The translations under genes were made by a program, and so were the position numbers. From assembly GCF_001651855.1 (NCBI RefSeq), contig NZ_LNQC01000056.1, positions 156,341-220,340 of the forward strand: DNA of 64,000 bases, given 5' to 3'. Origin of the DNA: Sinorhizobium americanum (lineage in GTDB: Bacteria > Pseudomonadota > Alphaproteobacteria > Rhizobiales > Rhizobiaceae). Below the pieces are notes generated by a model. That model did not search any database. It saw only the letters and a list, made by a program, of their open reading frames with translations, and was not told the origin of the DNA. This document shows positions 26,395 through 34,246 of the stretch, piece after piece. How positions within the stretch are numbered: position 1 is the first letter of the stretch; every line of letters starts with the position of its first letter.

Positions 26395-27192
26395 CTAGGC
26401 CTCGATCGCCTTCATGCTGAGCAGGAGTTTGCCGTTGTACTCCGCGCCGTCGGCGCCCGAATGAACTCGACGATGGCAGTTCGGGCAGAGCGCGATGACG
26501 AAGCGCGGGTCGTCCGGCCCGCCGTCGGTGAGCCGGCGAATGTGGTGGGGCTCGAGGTAGGGCACACCGTTAGTCCGGAGGAACGGCGCCGATTGAGTGC
26601 ACCCTTCACAATGTCCTTTGGCACGGGCAACGACATAGTCGCGAACGTCGCGGCTGCGTTCGAATACGGTGGCCGTCGACTTAGCCTTGCCAGGAGCAGG
26701 GGTGGCAGCCGCGAATGCACGTTTGCGCAGCTCTGCGAGGTTGTCGGTGGCCGGGAGGATATCGTCGACGACGGTGGTCACATTGTCGATTGGGCGAAGC
26801 TCAAAAACGAAAGCGTCCCGCATGTTCCCCGCTCGATCTGGCGCGCGGCGTGTCTGGTAACCCTCGCAGATCATTTCGCCCTCAAATTCCACGCCGTTCG
26901 GCAGAATTTTGAAGAGCAGAATGCTCTTTCCATTGACGGCCTGTTCCGCGATCGCGCGGTTGCCCTTCTGCATGACCATGTCGCCGATCTGGCCTTCACC
27001 GAAATACTCGAAGACGCCGTCGTCGCGCCACCGGTCGCTATAACCGTGTGCCTCACCTTCCTCGCCGGTGAAAATGACGATGACGGCATGCTCCGCGGGC
27101 GTGACGATCCCGCCGCGCTGCTGACCGTTAAACCTGCCATGTATATCTGCCCGGCGATTGTAGATCCGGCCCCGCTCAAAACCCCAAGACAT
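26395..27192 (-). CDS. SRA-like / HNH modification-dependent endonuclease candidate
   Basis: 265 residues from ATG 27192 (ribosome site GGGGGAAAG). The N-terminal domain (about 1-135: FERGRIYNRRADIHGRFNGQ, GEGQIGDMVMQKGNRAI, VEFEGEMICEGYQ) resembles the SRA-like domain of ScoMcrA-type type IV restriction enzymes, which read modified bases. The C-terminal HNH nuclease (about 190-255) has CEGC, LEPHHIRRLTDGG and LCPNCHRRVH. It lies on the opposite strand to the surrounding middle genes, so it may be expressed from the prophage. Defence against phages with modified DNA is the likely role, inferred from domain pairing. Confidence 0.72.
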   Translation of the reverse strand: MSWGFERGRIYNRRADIHGRFNGQQRGGIVTPAEHAVIVIFTGEEGEAHGYSDRWRDDGVFEYFGEGQIGDMVMQKGNRAIAEQAVNGKSILLFKILPNGVEFEGEMICEGYQTRRAPDRAGNMRDAFVFELRPIDNVTTVVDDILPATDNLAELRKRAFAAATPAPGKAKSTATVFERSRDVRDYVVARAKGHCEGCTQSAPFLRTNGVPYLEPHHIRRLTDGGPDDPRFVIALCPNCHRRVHSGADGAEYNGKLLLSMKAIEA

Positions 27193-27269
27193 TCTTTCCC
27201 CCGTCGCTCGATTGAGCGAGTTTTCGCATCTTCGGGTTGCGTCAGGGTTAATGTGGCGAGGGCGCGCGC

Positions 27270-27458
27270 ATGACCATCTCGCACGCCACAATCATCGAAT
27301 GGGCCGAAGCCCAGAAGCGCCAGAAGTTCACTTGGCTGGAAGATCACGGCCCGCGCTCCAAGCGCCCCCGTCCTGAGACTGAAGCCGAAAACAAGCTGCG
27401 CGACATCGCCATGCTCGACGCCGTCATTGCCATCTGCAAGGCGAGGGTGGCTGCATGA
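27270..27458 (+). CDS. Small hypothetical phage protein
   Basis: 62 residues, charged and helical (IIEWAEAQKRQKFTWLEDH; AENKLRDIAMLDAVIAICK). Divergent from the SRA-HNH gene. Composition is protein-like, but no family is recognised. Confidence 0.5.
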   Translation: MTISHATIIEWAEAQKRQKFTWLEDHGPRSKRPRPETEAENKLRDIAMLDAVIAICKARVAA

Positions 27459-27481
27459 GAGCGGGAAGGGCAGGTACGACC

Positions 27482-27664
27482 TCAGTTGGTCATCCTCTGC
27501 GGGATCTCCTCGCCGGGCAGCGGACTGATGTCGGGGGCCTCGTCCGGGCCTACGTCGGGCTCTGGCTCTTCGATCGGTGGCTCCGGCAGATCTGGCGGCA
27601 CATCCGGCGGCATGTCTGGCGGGAATTCAGGGTCATTGGGCTTCGGAATCGGCGTCCTAGGCAT
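27482..27664 (-). CDS. Proline/acid-rich small protein
   Basis: 60 residues built of short P-D-x-P-P units (PPDMPPDVPPDLPEPP). This repeat style occurs in small rhizobial proteins of unknown function and may be an extended linker or binding peptide. It is on the opposite strand to its neighbours. The low complexity makes coding assignment uncertain. Confidence 0.45.
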   Translation of the reverse strand: MPRTPIPKPNDPEFPPDMPPDVPPDLPEPPIEEPEPDVGPDEAPDISPLPGEEIPQRMTN

Positions 27665-27732
27665 TCAGGCCTCCTCTTTGATGGCGCAACCGATACTGGG
27701 CCGTGTTTGTTCCAGGAGCCGGGAGGTGAGGC

Positions 27733-28302
27733 GTGACCGATTGGTTCTTCGACCCGCTTCTCCCGCTCCATTACGAGATGATCGTCATCGATATCCCGTG
27801 GCCGTTCGATCTCTACAGCGACGCCGGCGCGAAAAAGTCTGCGTCTGCTCAGTATGAGACCATGACGACCGAGCAGATCCTCGACCTGCCAGTCGGGCAG
27901 CTCGCGAGCATGGATTGCTTGATTTACTCATGGGCGACCGCGCCGCATCTCCCGCTCGCCATCGAGTGCCTGAAGGCATGGGGCTTCGAATACAAGAGCT
28001 TCATGACCTGGCGGAAGACGACGGCAGCCGGCAAGGTTCGCATGGGAACCGGCTACCGTGTCCGCACGACCGGCGAGATCGTGCTTGTCGGCACGCTCGG
28101 CAACCCGAAGCAATCCCATGTGCCGCCGACCATCTTCGACGGCGTGGCGCGCGAGCACAGCCGCAAGCCAGATGAGTTCTATGACCTCTGCGATCGGGTG
28201 ATGCCGCACGCGCGGCGCGCTGACGTATTCGCTCGAGAGAGCCGCGCCGGCTGGCATGCGTTCGGGAACCAGGCGACCAAATTCGATGAGGTGGCTGCAT
28301 GA
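27733..28302 (+). CDS. MT-A70 family DNA adenine methyltransferase
   Basis: 189 residues from GTG 27733. YEMIVIDIPWPFDLYSDAGA carries the catalytic motif in the unusual form DIPW (DPPW is usual). HYDxM-like AQYETMTTEQI, YSWATAPHLPLAIECLKAWGFEYKSFMTW and a C-terminal HSRKPDEFYDL follow the MT-A70 pattern. It probably makes N6-methyladenine in phage or host DNA to avoid restriction or to set timing. Part of the rightward middle operon, followed by an overlapping small gene. Confidence 0.85.
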   Translation: MTDWFFDPLLPLHYEMIVIDIPWPFDLYSDAGAKKSASAQYETMTTEQILDLPVGQLASMDCLIYSWATAPHLPLAIECLKAWGFEYKSFMTWRKTTAAGKVRMGTGYRVRTTGEIVLVGTLGNPKQSHVPPTIFDGVAREHSRKPDEFYDLCDRVMPHARRADVFARESRAGWHAFGNQATKFDEVAA

Positions 28303-28505
28303 TCCCGCTCAGCCACGCTGACAAGCGTCTATCTCGCTCGGCCGCCATGAGCGGCAAGATGGATGAACGCCAGGCACTCGCTGCCATCATCCTCTGGAAT
28401 TCAGGTCATTTCGACACATTCGACATCGCCCAGGTGCTCTCCTGCGGAGAAGACGCCGTGTGCCGGACCCTGCACGCTGCACGTCATGTAGGGAAGGGCG
28501 GTTGA
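28299..28505 (+). CDS. Small HTH-like phage protein
   Basis: 68 residues. DERQALAAIILWNSGHFDTFDIAQVLSCGEDAVCRTLHAAR looks like a helix-turn-helix of the type that counts loci of regulator binding (A-x-x-L...E-x-x-V-x-R-x-L). Four-base overlap with the methyltransferase gene and one-base coupling to the next gene support it. It may regulate the middle operon. Confidence 0.6.
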   Translation: MIPLSHADKRLSRSAAMSGKMDERQALAAIILWNSGHFDTFDIAQVLSCGEDAVCRTLHAARHVGKGG

Positions 28506-29383
28506 TGGCCGTGAACGCTTACTTCATCGAAGGCCCAGCGCTGATCTCGTTCTCTGGCGGGCGCACCTCGGCATACATGCTCTATCAGATCCTGCAGGCG
28601 CATGGCGGGAAGCTGGCGGATGATGTGATTGTCTGCTTCGCCAATACCGGCAAGGAACGTGAGGAAACTCTTCGCTTCGTCTACGAATGCGGCTCTCGTT
28701 GGAACGTCAAAATCCATTGGGTCGAATGGCGGCGGGGAAAGCCAATATACGAAGAAGTCGGCTTCAACAGCGCCAGCCGCAACGGCGAGCCCTTTGCTGA
28801 TCTGATCGCGTGGAAACAGCGCCTCCCTAACGGTTTCGAGCGATGGTGCACCGAGTTCCTCAAAGTCAAGGTCATGTTCTCCTTGGTCGAAGACAAACTC
28901 AGTCTGAAACCGGGAGAGTTTACCGAGGTCATAGGACTTCGGGACGATGAGGGGATTCGCATCTTTCGCGGCCTTGAGGCTGCCGAGAAACACGGCCGCC
29001 GTGTTGCTTACCCGCTGGCCCGTTCGAAGGTCCGTAAACCTGACATCTGGAAATTCTGGCTTGGCGAGAATCGAGACCCGAAACGCCTCACGCATCCGTT
29101 GCCGCAAGGGTTCGACTTAGGTCTCTACCCGTGGGAGGGGAACTGCACCCTATGCTTCCAGAAAGGGAAAGGCATCCGAAAGCGGATCATCCGCGACAAC
29201 CCTTCGGAGGCGCCATGGTGGATTTACCAAGAAGCCAGCCAGAACGGTTGGTTCGATAAGCGCGATCTCGTCGCGGAATTGGTCGCCCAGGTCCGAGCCA
29301 ACCCCAGCTTTTTCGATGCCGACGACGACATGGATTACGACGTCGAGTGCGGCCTTCATTGCCCCTCGGAGGTAGCAGCATGA
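28505..29383 (+). CDS. Phosphoadenosine phosphosulfate reductase-like protein
   Basis: 292 residues. The N-terminal ALISFSGGRTSAYML is the PP-loop (SGGxxS) of the adenine nucleotide alpha-hydrolase superfamily. CFANTGKEREETLRFV and FERWCTEFLKVK follow, and a C-terminal pair CTLCFQKGKG may bind a metal or cluster. It resembles phage PAPS-reductase-like proteins rather than assimilatory CysH. Roles proposed for such phage genes include nucleobase or DNA-backbone modification. It lies directly after the methyltransferase, so DNA modification is plausible here, but this is not proved. Confidence 0.8.
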   Translation: MAVNAYFIEGPALISFSGGRTSAYMLYQILQAHGGKLADDVIVCFANTGKEREETLRFVYECGSRWNVKIHWVEWRRGKPIYEEVGFNSASRNGEPFADLIAWKQRLPNGFERWCTEFLKVKVMFSLVEDKLSLKPGEFTEVIGLRDDEGIRIFRGLEAAEKHGRRVAYPLARSKVRKPDIWKFWLGENRDPKRLTHPLPQGFDLGLYPWEGNCTLCFQKGKGIRKRIIRDNPSEAPWWIYQEASQNGWFDKRDLVAELVAQVRANPSFFDADDDMDYDVECGLHCPSEVAA

Positions 29384-29571
29384 CACTCGAAGACGCAGCC
29401 GACGCCGTCCGAGCCTACATCAAGGAGAAGGGCTATGAAGGTGGCCGCTACCGATCCGAATGGCTGGACATTGTCGATGAAGCCGTAACCGAGATCCGCG
29501 TGGAATTGGCGAACGGTCCAGTCGTCTTCGGGAAAGCTCCTGTTTGGGGTGAGCAGGAGGCGGTTGAGTGA
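29380..29571 (+). CDS. Small acidic phage protein
   Basis: 63 residues from ATG 29380, overlapping the previous stop (ATGA) and the next GTG. The sequence (LEDAADAVRAYIKEKGYEGG) is helical and acidic. Family not recognised. Confidence 0.6.
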   Translation: MTLEDAADAVRAYIKEKGYEGGRYRSEWLDIVDEAVTEIRVELANGPVVFGKAPVWGEQEAVE

Positions 29572-30317
29572 GCATAATCGCCACCGCTTTGAAGCACATG
29601 CTCGCCGCCGGCATGGATCACGATGCGATTGTCGCTGCCGTCGCCGAGATGGAACGCGACATCGCGCCGGCCGTCGACCATGCTGCGGATAAGCGGCGGG
29701 AGTGGGATCGCGAACGGAAGCGGAAACAGCGGAATTCCTCTTTGTCCGGTGGAAGTCCGGTGGAAACGGGTGGAAATCAGGTGGACGCGGAAATCCTTTC
29801 CGCCCCTGAGGTTCCCCCCCACACCCCCCTTCCTAACCCCTCCAATCCTATTCCCCCTTCGCCCCCTAAAGGGGGCTCTTCCCCCGCCGAAGTCGATCAG
29901 GTCGTCACGGCTTTTTCGGACATGGCTCGCCAGGCCGGTCTTTCGGTGCCCAAGGCCATCACGGCTTCTCGCCGTCGGTCGCTGCTGCTGCGGATCGAGG
30001 AACACGGCTTGCCGGCCGTCCTCGACGCCATCGAGCGCATTGGCCGCAGCCGCTTCTGCCGCGGCGAGAACGATCGAGGATGGCGCGCCGATCTCGACTT
30101 CCTCTGCCAGCCGAAGAGCTTCGTATCGATCCTCGAAGGCAAATACGACGATCGGCCATCGCATCCGCAGCAAGCGCCACCGCGCCCCCAGAGCCCCTCC
30201 ATGCAGCGCCACCACGAAATCCACTCAAGGCTGAAACGAGAACTCTACGGTGAACCAGATGACGAATTTGCCGGCACGACTGTCGACCTTGCAGCAGGAG
30301 ATTTCCGCTCTCACTGA
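29568..30317 (+). CDS. Putative phage replication protein
   Basis: 249 residues from GTG 29568. The N-terminus is helical and charged (ADKRREWDRERKRKQRN). A proline-rich linker encoded by C-tracts follows, then a conserved block, SRRRSLLLRIEEHGLPAVLDAIERIGRSRFCRGENDRGWRADLDFLCQPKSFVSILEGKY. The W-x-A-x-F/L-x-F-L...F-x-K-I-L-E-G-x-Y pattern is the usual C-terminus of phage replication initiators and helicase loaders. Its position in the middle operon supports that role. Confidence 0.7.
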   Translation: MSIIATALKHMLAAGMDHDAIVAAVAEMERDIAPAVDHAADKRREWDRERKRKQRNSSLSGGSPVETGGNQVDAEILSAPEVPPHTPLPNPSNPIPPSPPKGGSSPAEVDQVVTAFSDMARQAGLSVPKAITASRRRSLLLRIEEHGLPAVLDAIERIGRSRFCRGENDRGWRADLDFLCQPKSFVSILEGKYDDRPSHPQQAPPRPQSPSMQRHHEIHSRLKRELYGEPDDEFAGTTVDLAAGDFRSH

Positions 30318-31038
30318 GAAGCTCGGCCCGGCCAGTGCCGACGAGATCGGCCAGTGCATCGAAGGCCTCATGAGCGGCGGCATGCGGGTCTCCGAAAGCA
30401 TCACCGCGGCGAACCCCGTCGAGGAATACCGCCTCTCGCTGCGGAACGTCCCGGTCTACGGCCTGCGCCGAGCCTACGTGAAGCTCAAGCGCGGCGAATA
30501 CGAAAACATCAACCTGGCCTTCATCCCGCTGCCGGCGGAACTGGCGGCCATGGCGAATGCCGAGTGCCGAATCCTGCGTGAGGACCGCATCCGCAAGCAG
30601 GAGACGCTTCGCGCGATCGAGGACAGCGTGAGCAGGACGTTGCCGAGCGCTCATGGTCTGATGGACTTGCGTGTCACCCAGCGCGAGCGCGCCAACGAAC
30701 TGGCGGCCAAAGGCTTCTATCTGGTCGCCCAGGGCGTCGATCATCAGGAGTTCGCGACGCTAGCCAGGTCGAGGGAACTGCCGGCCGGCTCAATCCTCCT
30801 TTGGGCCATCGACGAGGTCTGGTCGCCGATCGCGGTCCGCGTGAACCGGAGCGCCATGCACACGCGCCTGAAGGTCCAAGCAGCCGAACCGATATCGCCT
30901 GAGCGGGCCGACGAGATCGCCCGCATGTTGGCGCTTCCCGATGCTCGCGAGGTCAGCGCCGAGCAGATGGCTTACCGCCGCAAGGCGCAGGAGGACATTG
31001 ACGCCGTAGAGCCAGTGGAAGAGGAGCGCGCAGCATGA
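30250..31038 (+). CDS. Hypothetical phage protein, replication-linked
   Basis: 262 residues, overlapping the replication gene by 68 bases in another frame. The N-terminal half (LSTLQQEISALTEKLGPASADEIGQCIEGL; VYGLRRAYVKLKRGEYENIN) matches the style of proteins that follow replication genes in rhizobial prophages and seems to assess zone or loading functions. Family name not known to me. The rest is helical and acidic. Confidence 0.62.
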   Translation: MNQMTNLPARLSTLQQEISALTEKLGPASADEIGQCIEGLMSGGMRVSESITAANPVEEYRLSLRNVPVYGLRRAYVKLKRGEYENINLAFIPLPAELAAMANAECRILREDRIRKQETLRAIEDSVSRTLPSAHGLMDLRVTQRERANELAAKGFYLVAQGVDHQEFATLARSRELPAGSILLWAIDEVWSPIAVRVNRSAMHTRLKVQAAEPISPERADEIARMLALPDAREVSAEQMAYRRKAQEDIDAVEPVEEERAA

Positions 31039-31472
31039 CCACGCATGACCCGGCATTCATCGAAGCAGCCGCGAAGCTTTGGAGGGACGGACTGTCAGCC
31101 TCGAAAATCGCCAAGGCTCTCGGCGGCAGCCGCAACGTTTTCGTCGGAATTGCCTACCGCAACCGGGACTTGTTTCCGAAACGGACGAAGCGAAAGCTAC
31201 AAGTTAGGGCGCCGGCGCCACGCGTTCGTAAATCGCTGCAATTGCCCGCGCCCGCGTCGGCGTCTGCTGCGATCGAGGTCGGAATTTCGGCCATGGCGGA
31301 CGGCGCCGAGCGGCTGCCTACCTCAAAGCAGCTTCATGAACTGAAGGCCGGTCAGTGCTGCTGGCCAATCAATAATGGCGGTCCGTATCTGTTCTGTGCA
31401 GCGGAAACGACAGGCCGCTACTGCAGCAACCACGCGGCAAGGTCCTTGAAGAAGAACGAGGTGCAGGAATGA
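31035..31472 (+). CDS. GcrA-like cell-cycle regulator homologue
   Basis: 145 residues. The N-terminal helix-turn-helix AAKLWRDGLSASKIAKALGGSRNVFVG and the C-terminal Cys/His block CCWPINNGGPYLFCAAETTGRYCSNH are the two hallmarks of GcrA. Host GcrA works with sigma-70 at promoters carrying m6A GANTC sites. Its presence just after a phage adenine methyltransferase suggests methylation-tuned control of phage or host transcription. It overlaps both neighbours by four bases. Confidence 0.82.
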   Translation: MTTHDPAFIEAAAKLWRDGLSASKIAKALGGSRNVFVGIAYRNRDLFPKRTKRKLQVRAPAPRVRKSLQLPAPASASAAIEVGISAMADGAERLPTSKQLHELKAGQCCWPINNGGPYLFCAAETTGRYCSNHAARSLKKNEVQE

Positions 31473-32092
31473 GAAGATCACGTTGGTATGCAATCAGGGT
31501 TGCGCCAGGTTACCAGCGCATGGCCGCCGCCGACGATCGGCTGCCGGAAAGCCGGCGCATGGAGTCGATCATCGAGCGGAACTGCCGCAAGGATGGCTTC
31601 GACATCTTCATGCCCTCGTTCTACGCCGAACTGAAACACCACAGGACGAACAAGCTCATCCAGAAGCGCTTTCCATTCCTGGTCGGTTATGCCTTCGTGA
31701 ACCTGCCCAGGTTGAACTTCGAGGAGTTGCGCCGCGTCGACGGTGTGGTGTGCTTCCTCCGCGGCGGAGCTGGCGGCCATGGTCCGCTCGAATTTCCAGA
31801 CGGCATGATCGAGGCGCTGTACTTCGCCGAGCATGAGCGTCGGCAGACCTTCCTCTATGAGCAGCATTGCCGGAAAGAGAACGAGCGCCAGGGGCGGGTC
31901 GAGCACCTCAGGGGCCAGCTCCGAAAAATACTGCCGAAGGGCAGAAAAGCGCGCGCCTCGATGGTCGGGCAAGCCGAGAGAGCTATAGATTCTCTGAGCC
32001 CTCAGATCAAAGAGCGCGTGCAGAATATAATCAGTGAATTGAAAGCGCTCACCAGCGATGTTGATGTTGAAAATCTCCGGGAGGCCGTATAG
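31469..32092 (+). CDS. NusG-like (NGN domain) antitermination protein candidate
   Basis: 207 residues. RWYAIRVAPGYQRMAAADDRL, FMPSFYAELKHHRTNKLIQKRFPFLVGYAFVNL and RRVDGVVCFLR form the NGN fold of NusG/RfaH. No KOW domain is visible; the C-terminus (about 125-207) is helical and charged. It is the last gene of the middle operon before the late region. A specialised NusG paralogue in this place could promote read-through into late genes, comparable in position to lambda Q. The role is inferred from context. Confidence 0.75.
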   Translation: MRRSRWYAIRVAPGYQRMAAADDRLPESRRMESIIERNCRKDGFDIFMPSFYAELKHHRTNKLIQKRFPFLVGYAFVNLPRLNFEELRRVDGVVCFLRGGAGGHGPLEFPDGMIEALYFAEHERRQTFLYEQHCRKENERQGRVEHLRGQLRKILPKGRKARASMVGQAERAIDSLSPQIKERVQNIISELKALTSDVDVENLREAV

Positions 32093-32228
32093 ATTTCCTG
32101 CAGTGATTTGCGGTTGTACAGTTGCGGACCTCACGTAGGGAACACTCGCCGGACCGCTGCCGAAAGTTCACCCTCGGCGCATAGGAGAAATGCGCCTTTT
32201 TCTCGGCTCTCAGGTGCCTCCGCTTCTA

Positions 32229-32522
32229 TCATCGATTCTGTTGAACCAGGCCTGGCGCGCCACCTTGCACGCCTTTCGCGTTGACGATGTAAGGTGTTTT
32301 GCCGCCACGATTTGGCCTGCCGCGCATGGAACGTTTTATGGCTTTGATCGCTAACTGTGCCTGATGACGTTTGAGCTTGTAAGTGAAGTATCGCGTCCCC
32401 GTCGATCGCGACATCAGCAATTCGATGCGCCTGATTAGCTCTTTGATCCTCTCGATTTTGGCTTTCTTTCGCCCGTTTTCGACTCTGAGTTTGGGGCTGG
32501 CCCGGTATTTCTTCCTGCTCAT
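32229..32522 (-). CDS. Very basic hypothetical protein
   Basis: 97 residues, more than a quarter Lys/Arg (SRKKYRASPKLRVENGRKKAKIERIKELIRRIELL; GRPNRGGKTPYIV). Likely nucleic-acid binding; no family recognised. It lies on the strand opposite to the adjacent middle and late operons, just left of the hairpin-flanked cassette. Confidence 0.55.
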   Translation of the reverse strand: MSRKKYRASPKLRVENGRKKAKIERIKELIRRIELLMSRSTGTRYFTYKLKRHQAQLAIKAIKRSMRGRPNRGGKTPYIVNAKGVQGGAPGLVQQNR

Positions 32523-32567
32523 CAGATCTCCCTGAGATGCACATAGGTGACGCGAGCAAAGTCAAGA

Positions 32568-32610
32568 GCGGCCACCCATCGACCGCCGTCTATGCGGTAG
32601 GGTGGTCGCC
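32568..32610. repeat. 43-nt hairpin repeat, copy 1
   Basis: Folds with outer stem GCGGCCACCC / GGGTGGTCGC and inner stem ACCGC / GCGGT around a short loop. Copy 2 at 33535 shares the core GACCGCCnTCTATGCGGTAGG and pairs the same way. T-rich sequence follows on the + strand, so it may terminate transcription. Confidence 0.75.
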
Positions 32611-32618
32611 TTTCCGGT

Positions 32619-33146
32619 TCAAAAAGCAAGCAACGTCTCGGATAGTTTTTTGCCTGAATCTATAGCTGCACGCCAGATTGTGATTTCACCCTCAATCAGA
32701 TCGGCTTTTTCGGCAGGCGTGTAAGTGTCGTAGTCCCCAATCTCTGCTCGCTTGATGGTCAGGTAGACAGCATTGACCATGCCATAGAAGAGCACGAGTT
32801 CCTTGGTTATTGGGCCGAGGCTGCCGATGCTTGAAAGGTTCGCTGTGTAGATCGGGAATTGACCCTGATTGCGCTCTTCCTCTGCGAGGAATCCACGCAA
32901 TTGAACGTCCATCCCAGACCGAGCTTGTCGTGCCATGTGTTCGGCCATCCGAATCTTGCCCCGACGCTCGGTAATCTCAAGGAAGGACTTGATCTCGGCG
33001 CCAAGGGCGAAGGCCAATGATCGCCGTCGCGCGGCGATATCGGCATTTCTTGATCTGGTCTGCGCCAAATAGCTTGCTGTCGCGCCAATGATGCTGCCTA
33101 GCAGCCCCGACAGGCCGGTTATGATTTGGGGCCAGTAATCTGCCAT
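32619..33146 (-). CDS. Membrane-anchored hypothetical protein (moron candidate)
   Basis: About 175 residues from ATG 33146 (GGTGGA ribosome site); upstream starts would overlap the next gene. An N-terminal transmembrane helix (YWPQIITGLSGLLGSIIGATASYLA) is followed by a long charged helical cytoplasmic region (RSRNADIAARRRSLAFALGAEIKSFLE). This topology is common in small defence or exclusion proteins. The cassette with the next gene is opposite to the phage operons and bracketed by hairpin repeats. Function unknown. Confidence 0.65.
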   Translation of the reverse strand: MADYWPQIITGLSGLLGSIIGATASYLAQTRSRNADIAARRRSLAFALGAEIKSFLEITERRGKIRMAEHMARQARSGMDVQLRGFLAEEERNQGQFPIYTANLSSIGSLGPITKELVLFYGMVNAVYLTIKRAEIGDYDTYTPAEKADLIEGEITIWRAAIDSGKKLSETLLAF

Positions 33147-33178
33147 CTGATCCACCGTGATCACTGCACCGATCGATG

Positions 33179-33397
33179 TCACGACCAGAGGCATCTGTCG
33201 CACAAAGGGTTCTTGGGGTCCGTTGCTTCCCACGAGGGCATCGGGTTCTGACAGTGGATGCAAATTGTGCCTGACCGCTGTCGGTCGGCAACACCCCAGG
33301 ATCTTAACCAGGTGTCCTGGGCCTTCTCTCGCAGTTTAATGGCATTGTCGCGGCGCTTAAACTCTGCCGCGCGTTCTTCATCCGTAAAGCCGCTCAT
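33179..33397 (-). CDS. Small zinc-ribbon protein (moron candidate)
   Basis: 72 residues from ATG 33397, with a strong GGAGG ribosome site. FTDEERAAEFKRRDNAIKLREKAQ is helical, and the C-terminal CIHCQNPMPSW...CDRC gives two Cys pairs for zinc. First gene of the two-gene cassette; the membrane protein gene follows 32 bp downstream. Function unknown. Confidence 0.62.
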   Translation of the reverse strand: MSGFTDEERAAEFKRRDNAIKLREKAQDTWLRSWGVADRQRSGTICIHCQNPMPSWEATDPKNPLCDRCLWS

Positions 33398-33534
33398 CCC
33401 ATCCTCCATGATACAACCGTTGGAGGATTACTCAGCGGGCCAATGTAAGCAAGTGGTGAATTGATACGCCCTCAACCACGGGCAGCAATGTTCGAGGACA
33501 GCGTTTCGCCATCGTTCGCACCCGGGCTGGGAGC

Positions 33535-33577
33535 GCGACCACCCTGTGACCGCCATCTATGCGGTAGGATGGTCGCC
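33535..33577. repeat. 43-nt hairpin repeat, copy 2
   Basis: Stem GCGACCA / TGGTCGC with inner ACCGC / GCGGT, in the same orientation as copy 1, 967 bp away. Sequence differences between the copies mostly keep pairing. Followed by CTTCTTTTC, so possibly a terminator. Confidence 0.75.
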
Positions 33578-33857
33578 TTCTTTTCAAGAGATCGGGCGGC
33601 GGCTGCGTCGGTCGAGCCACGGCAGGACGACGACAGGTCGTGGTTAGTCGGTTAAACGGCAGACAAAAACCCAGGTAGGCTGCCACCCTTCGGGGCCGAT
33701 TATGGTGCGCCCGGTACTTCATTCGTGCCGCCGTGAAAACGGATGGCCGCCTCAAGCCGGCGATATCGGGTCGCCGGGCGGTCACAGACGGGAAGAGCTG
33801 ACATCTATGCGCCCTCGCTACGGCGAGGCTTCCCGGTAGTCATCAGTAGCAGTCTGT

Positions 33858-33886
33858 AGCCCCGCCGCTCACCCGGTAGCGGGGCT
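33858..33886 (+). terminator. Intrinsic terminator-like hairpin
   Basis: AGCCCCGC and GCGGGGCT form an 8-bp GC-rich stem around a 13-nt loop, followed by a short TT and then mixed sequence. The U-tract is weak, so efficiency is uncertain. Confidence 0.55.
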
Positions 33887-33913
33887 TTCATTGTCCACCA
33901 GAAAGGAAAAAGC

Positions 33914-34216
33914 ATGCGCAGCTTCCGAAGTATGATCTTCGCCGGCCTGGCAATGATTGCCTGCGCCATGATCGTGACGCCAGCCGCGGCGTCTGTGCCG
34001 ATCGATCCTGGCATCAACGCCCCGCCCTCGGTCCTCGATGACCATCAGGCTCCGGTCCAGATCCACATCGCCAAGATGGCACTGACCTGCGAAGCCCGCG
34101 ACATGCCGGCGCCGATCGCCCTTCGAAGTAGCTTCTCCACTGGCCACATGACCGTGGCCGCTCGCAGCCTGACATCCGGAGCCGTCCGCTTCATCGAACT
34201 CCGAAGGCGATGCTAG
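33914..34216 (+). CDS. Secreted or periplasmic hypothetical protein
   Basis: 100 residues with a classical signal peptide: basic start MRSFRS, hydrophobic core, and a signal peptidase I-like site at TPAAA-SV near residue 27. The ribosome site AAAGGA is well spaced. The mature part, about 73 residues, has one internal Cys and a terminal Cys. No domain recognised. Placed just before the late genes; it might be a lysogenic conversion function. Confidence 0.6.
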   Translation: MRSFRSMIFAGLAMIACAMIVTPAAASVPIDPGINAPPSVLDDHQAPVQIHIAKMALTCEARDMPAPIALRSSFSTGHMTVAARSLTSGAVRFIELRRRC

Positions 34217-34246
34217 CGGGACTAATCATGGCGATTAAGAGAAATT

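Larger units (their letters stand above)
33398..33913. other. Non-coding stretch with structured repeats
   Basis: About 515 bases without a believable gene. A leftward 117-codon ORF (33432-33785) is basic and low in complexity and is rejected. The stretch holds hairpin repeat copy 2 and a terminator near 33858. It may hold the promoter for the late region, but none could be pinpointed. Confidence 0.55.

Noticed and set aside
33432..33785. 117-codon reverse ORF in the repeat region
   Set aside because: Arg/Pro-rich low-complexity sequence without start signals; overlaps the hairpin repeat.
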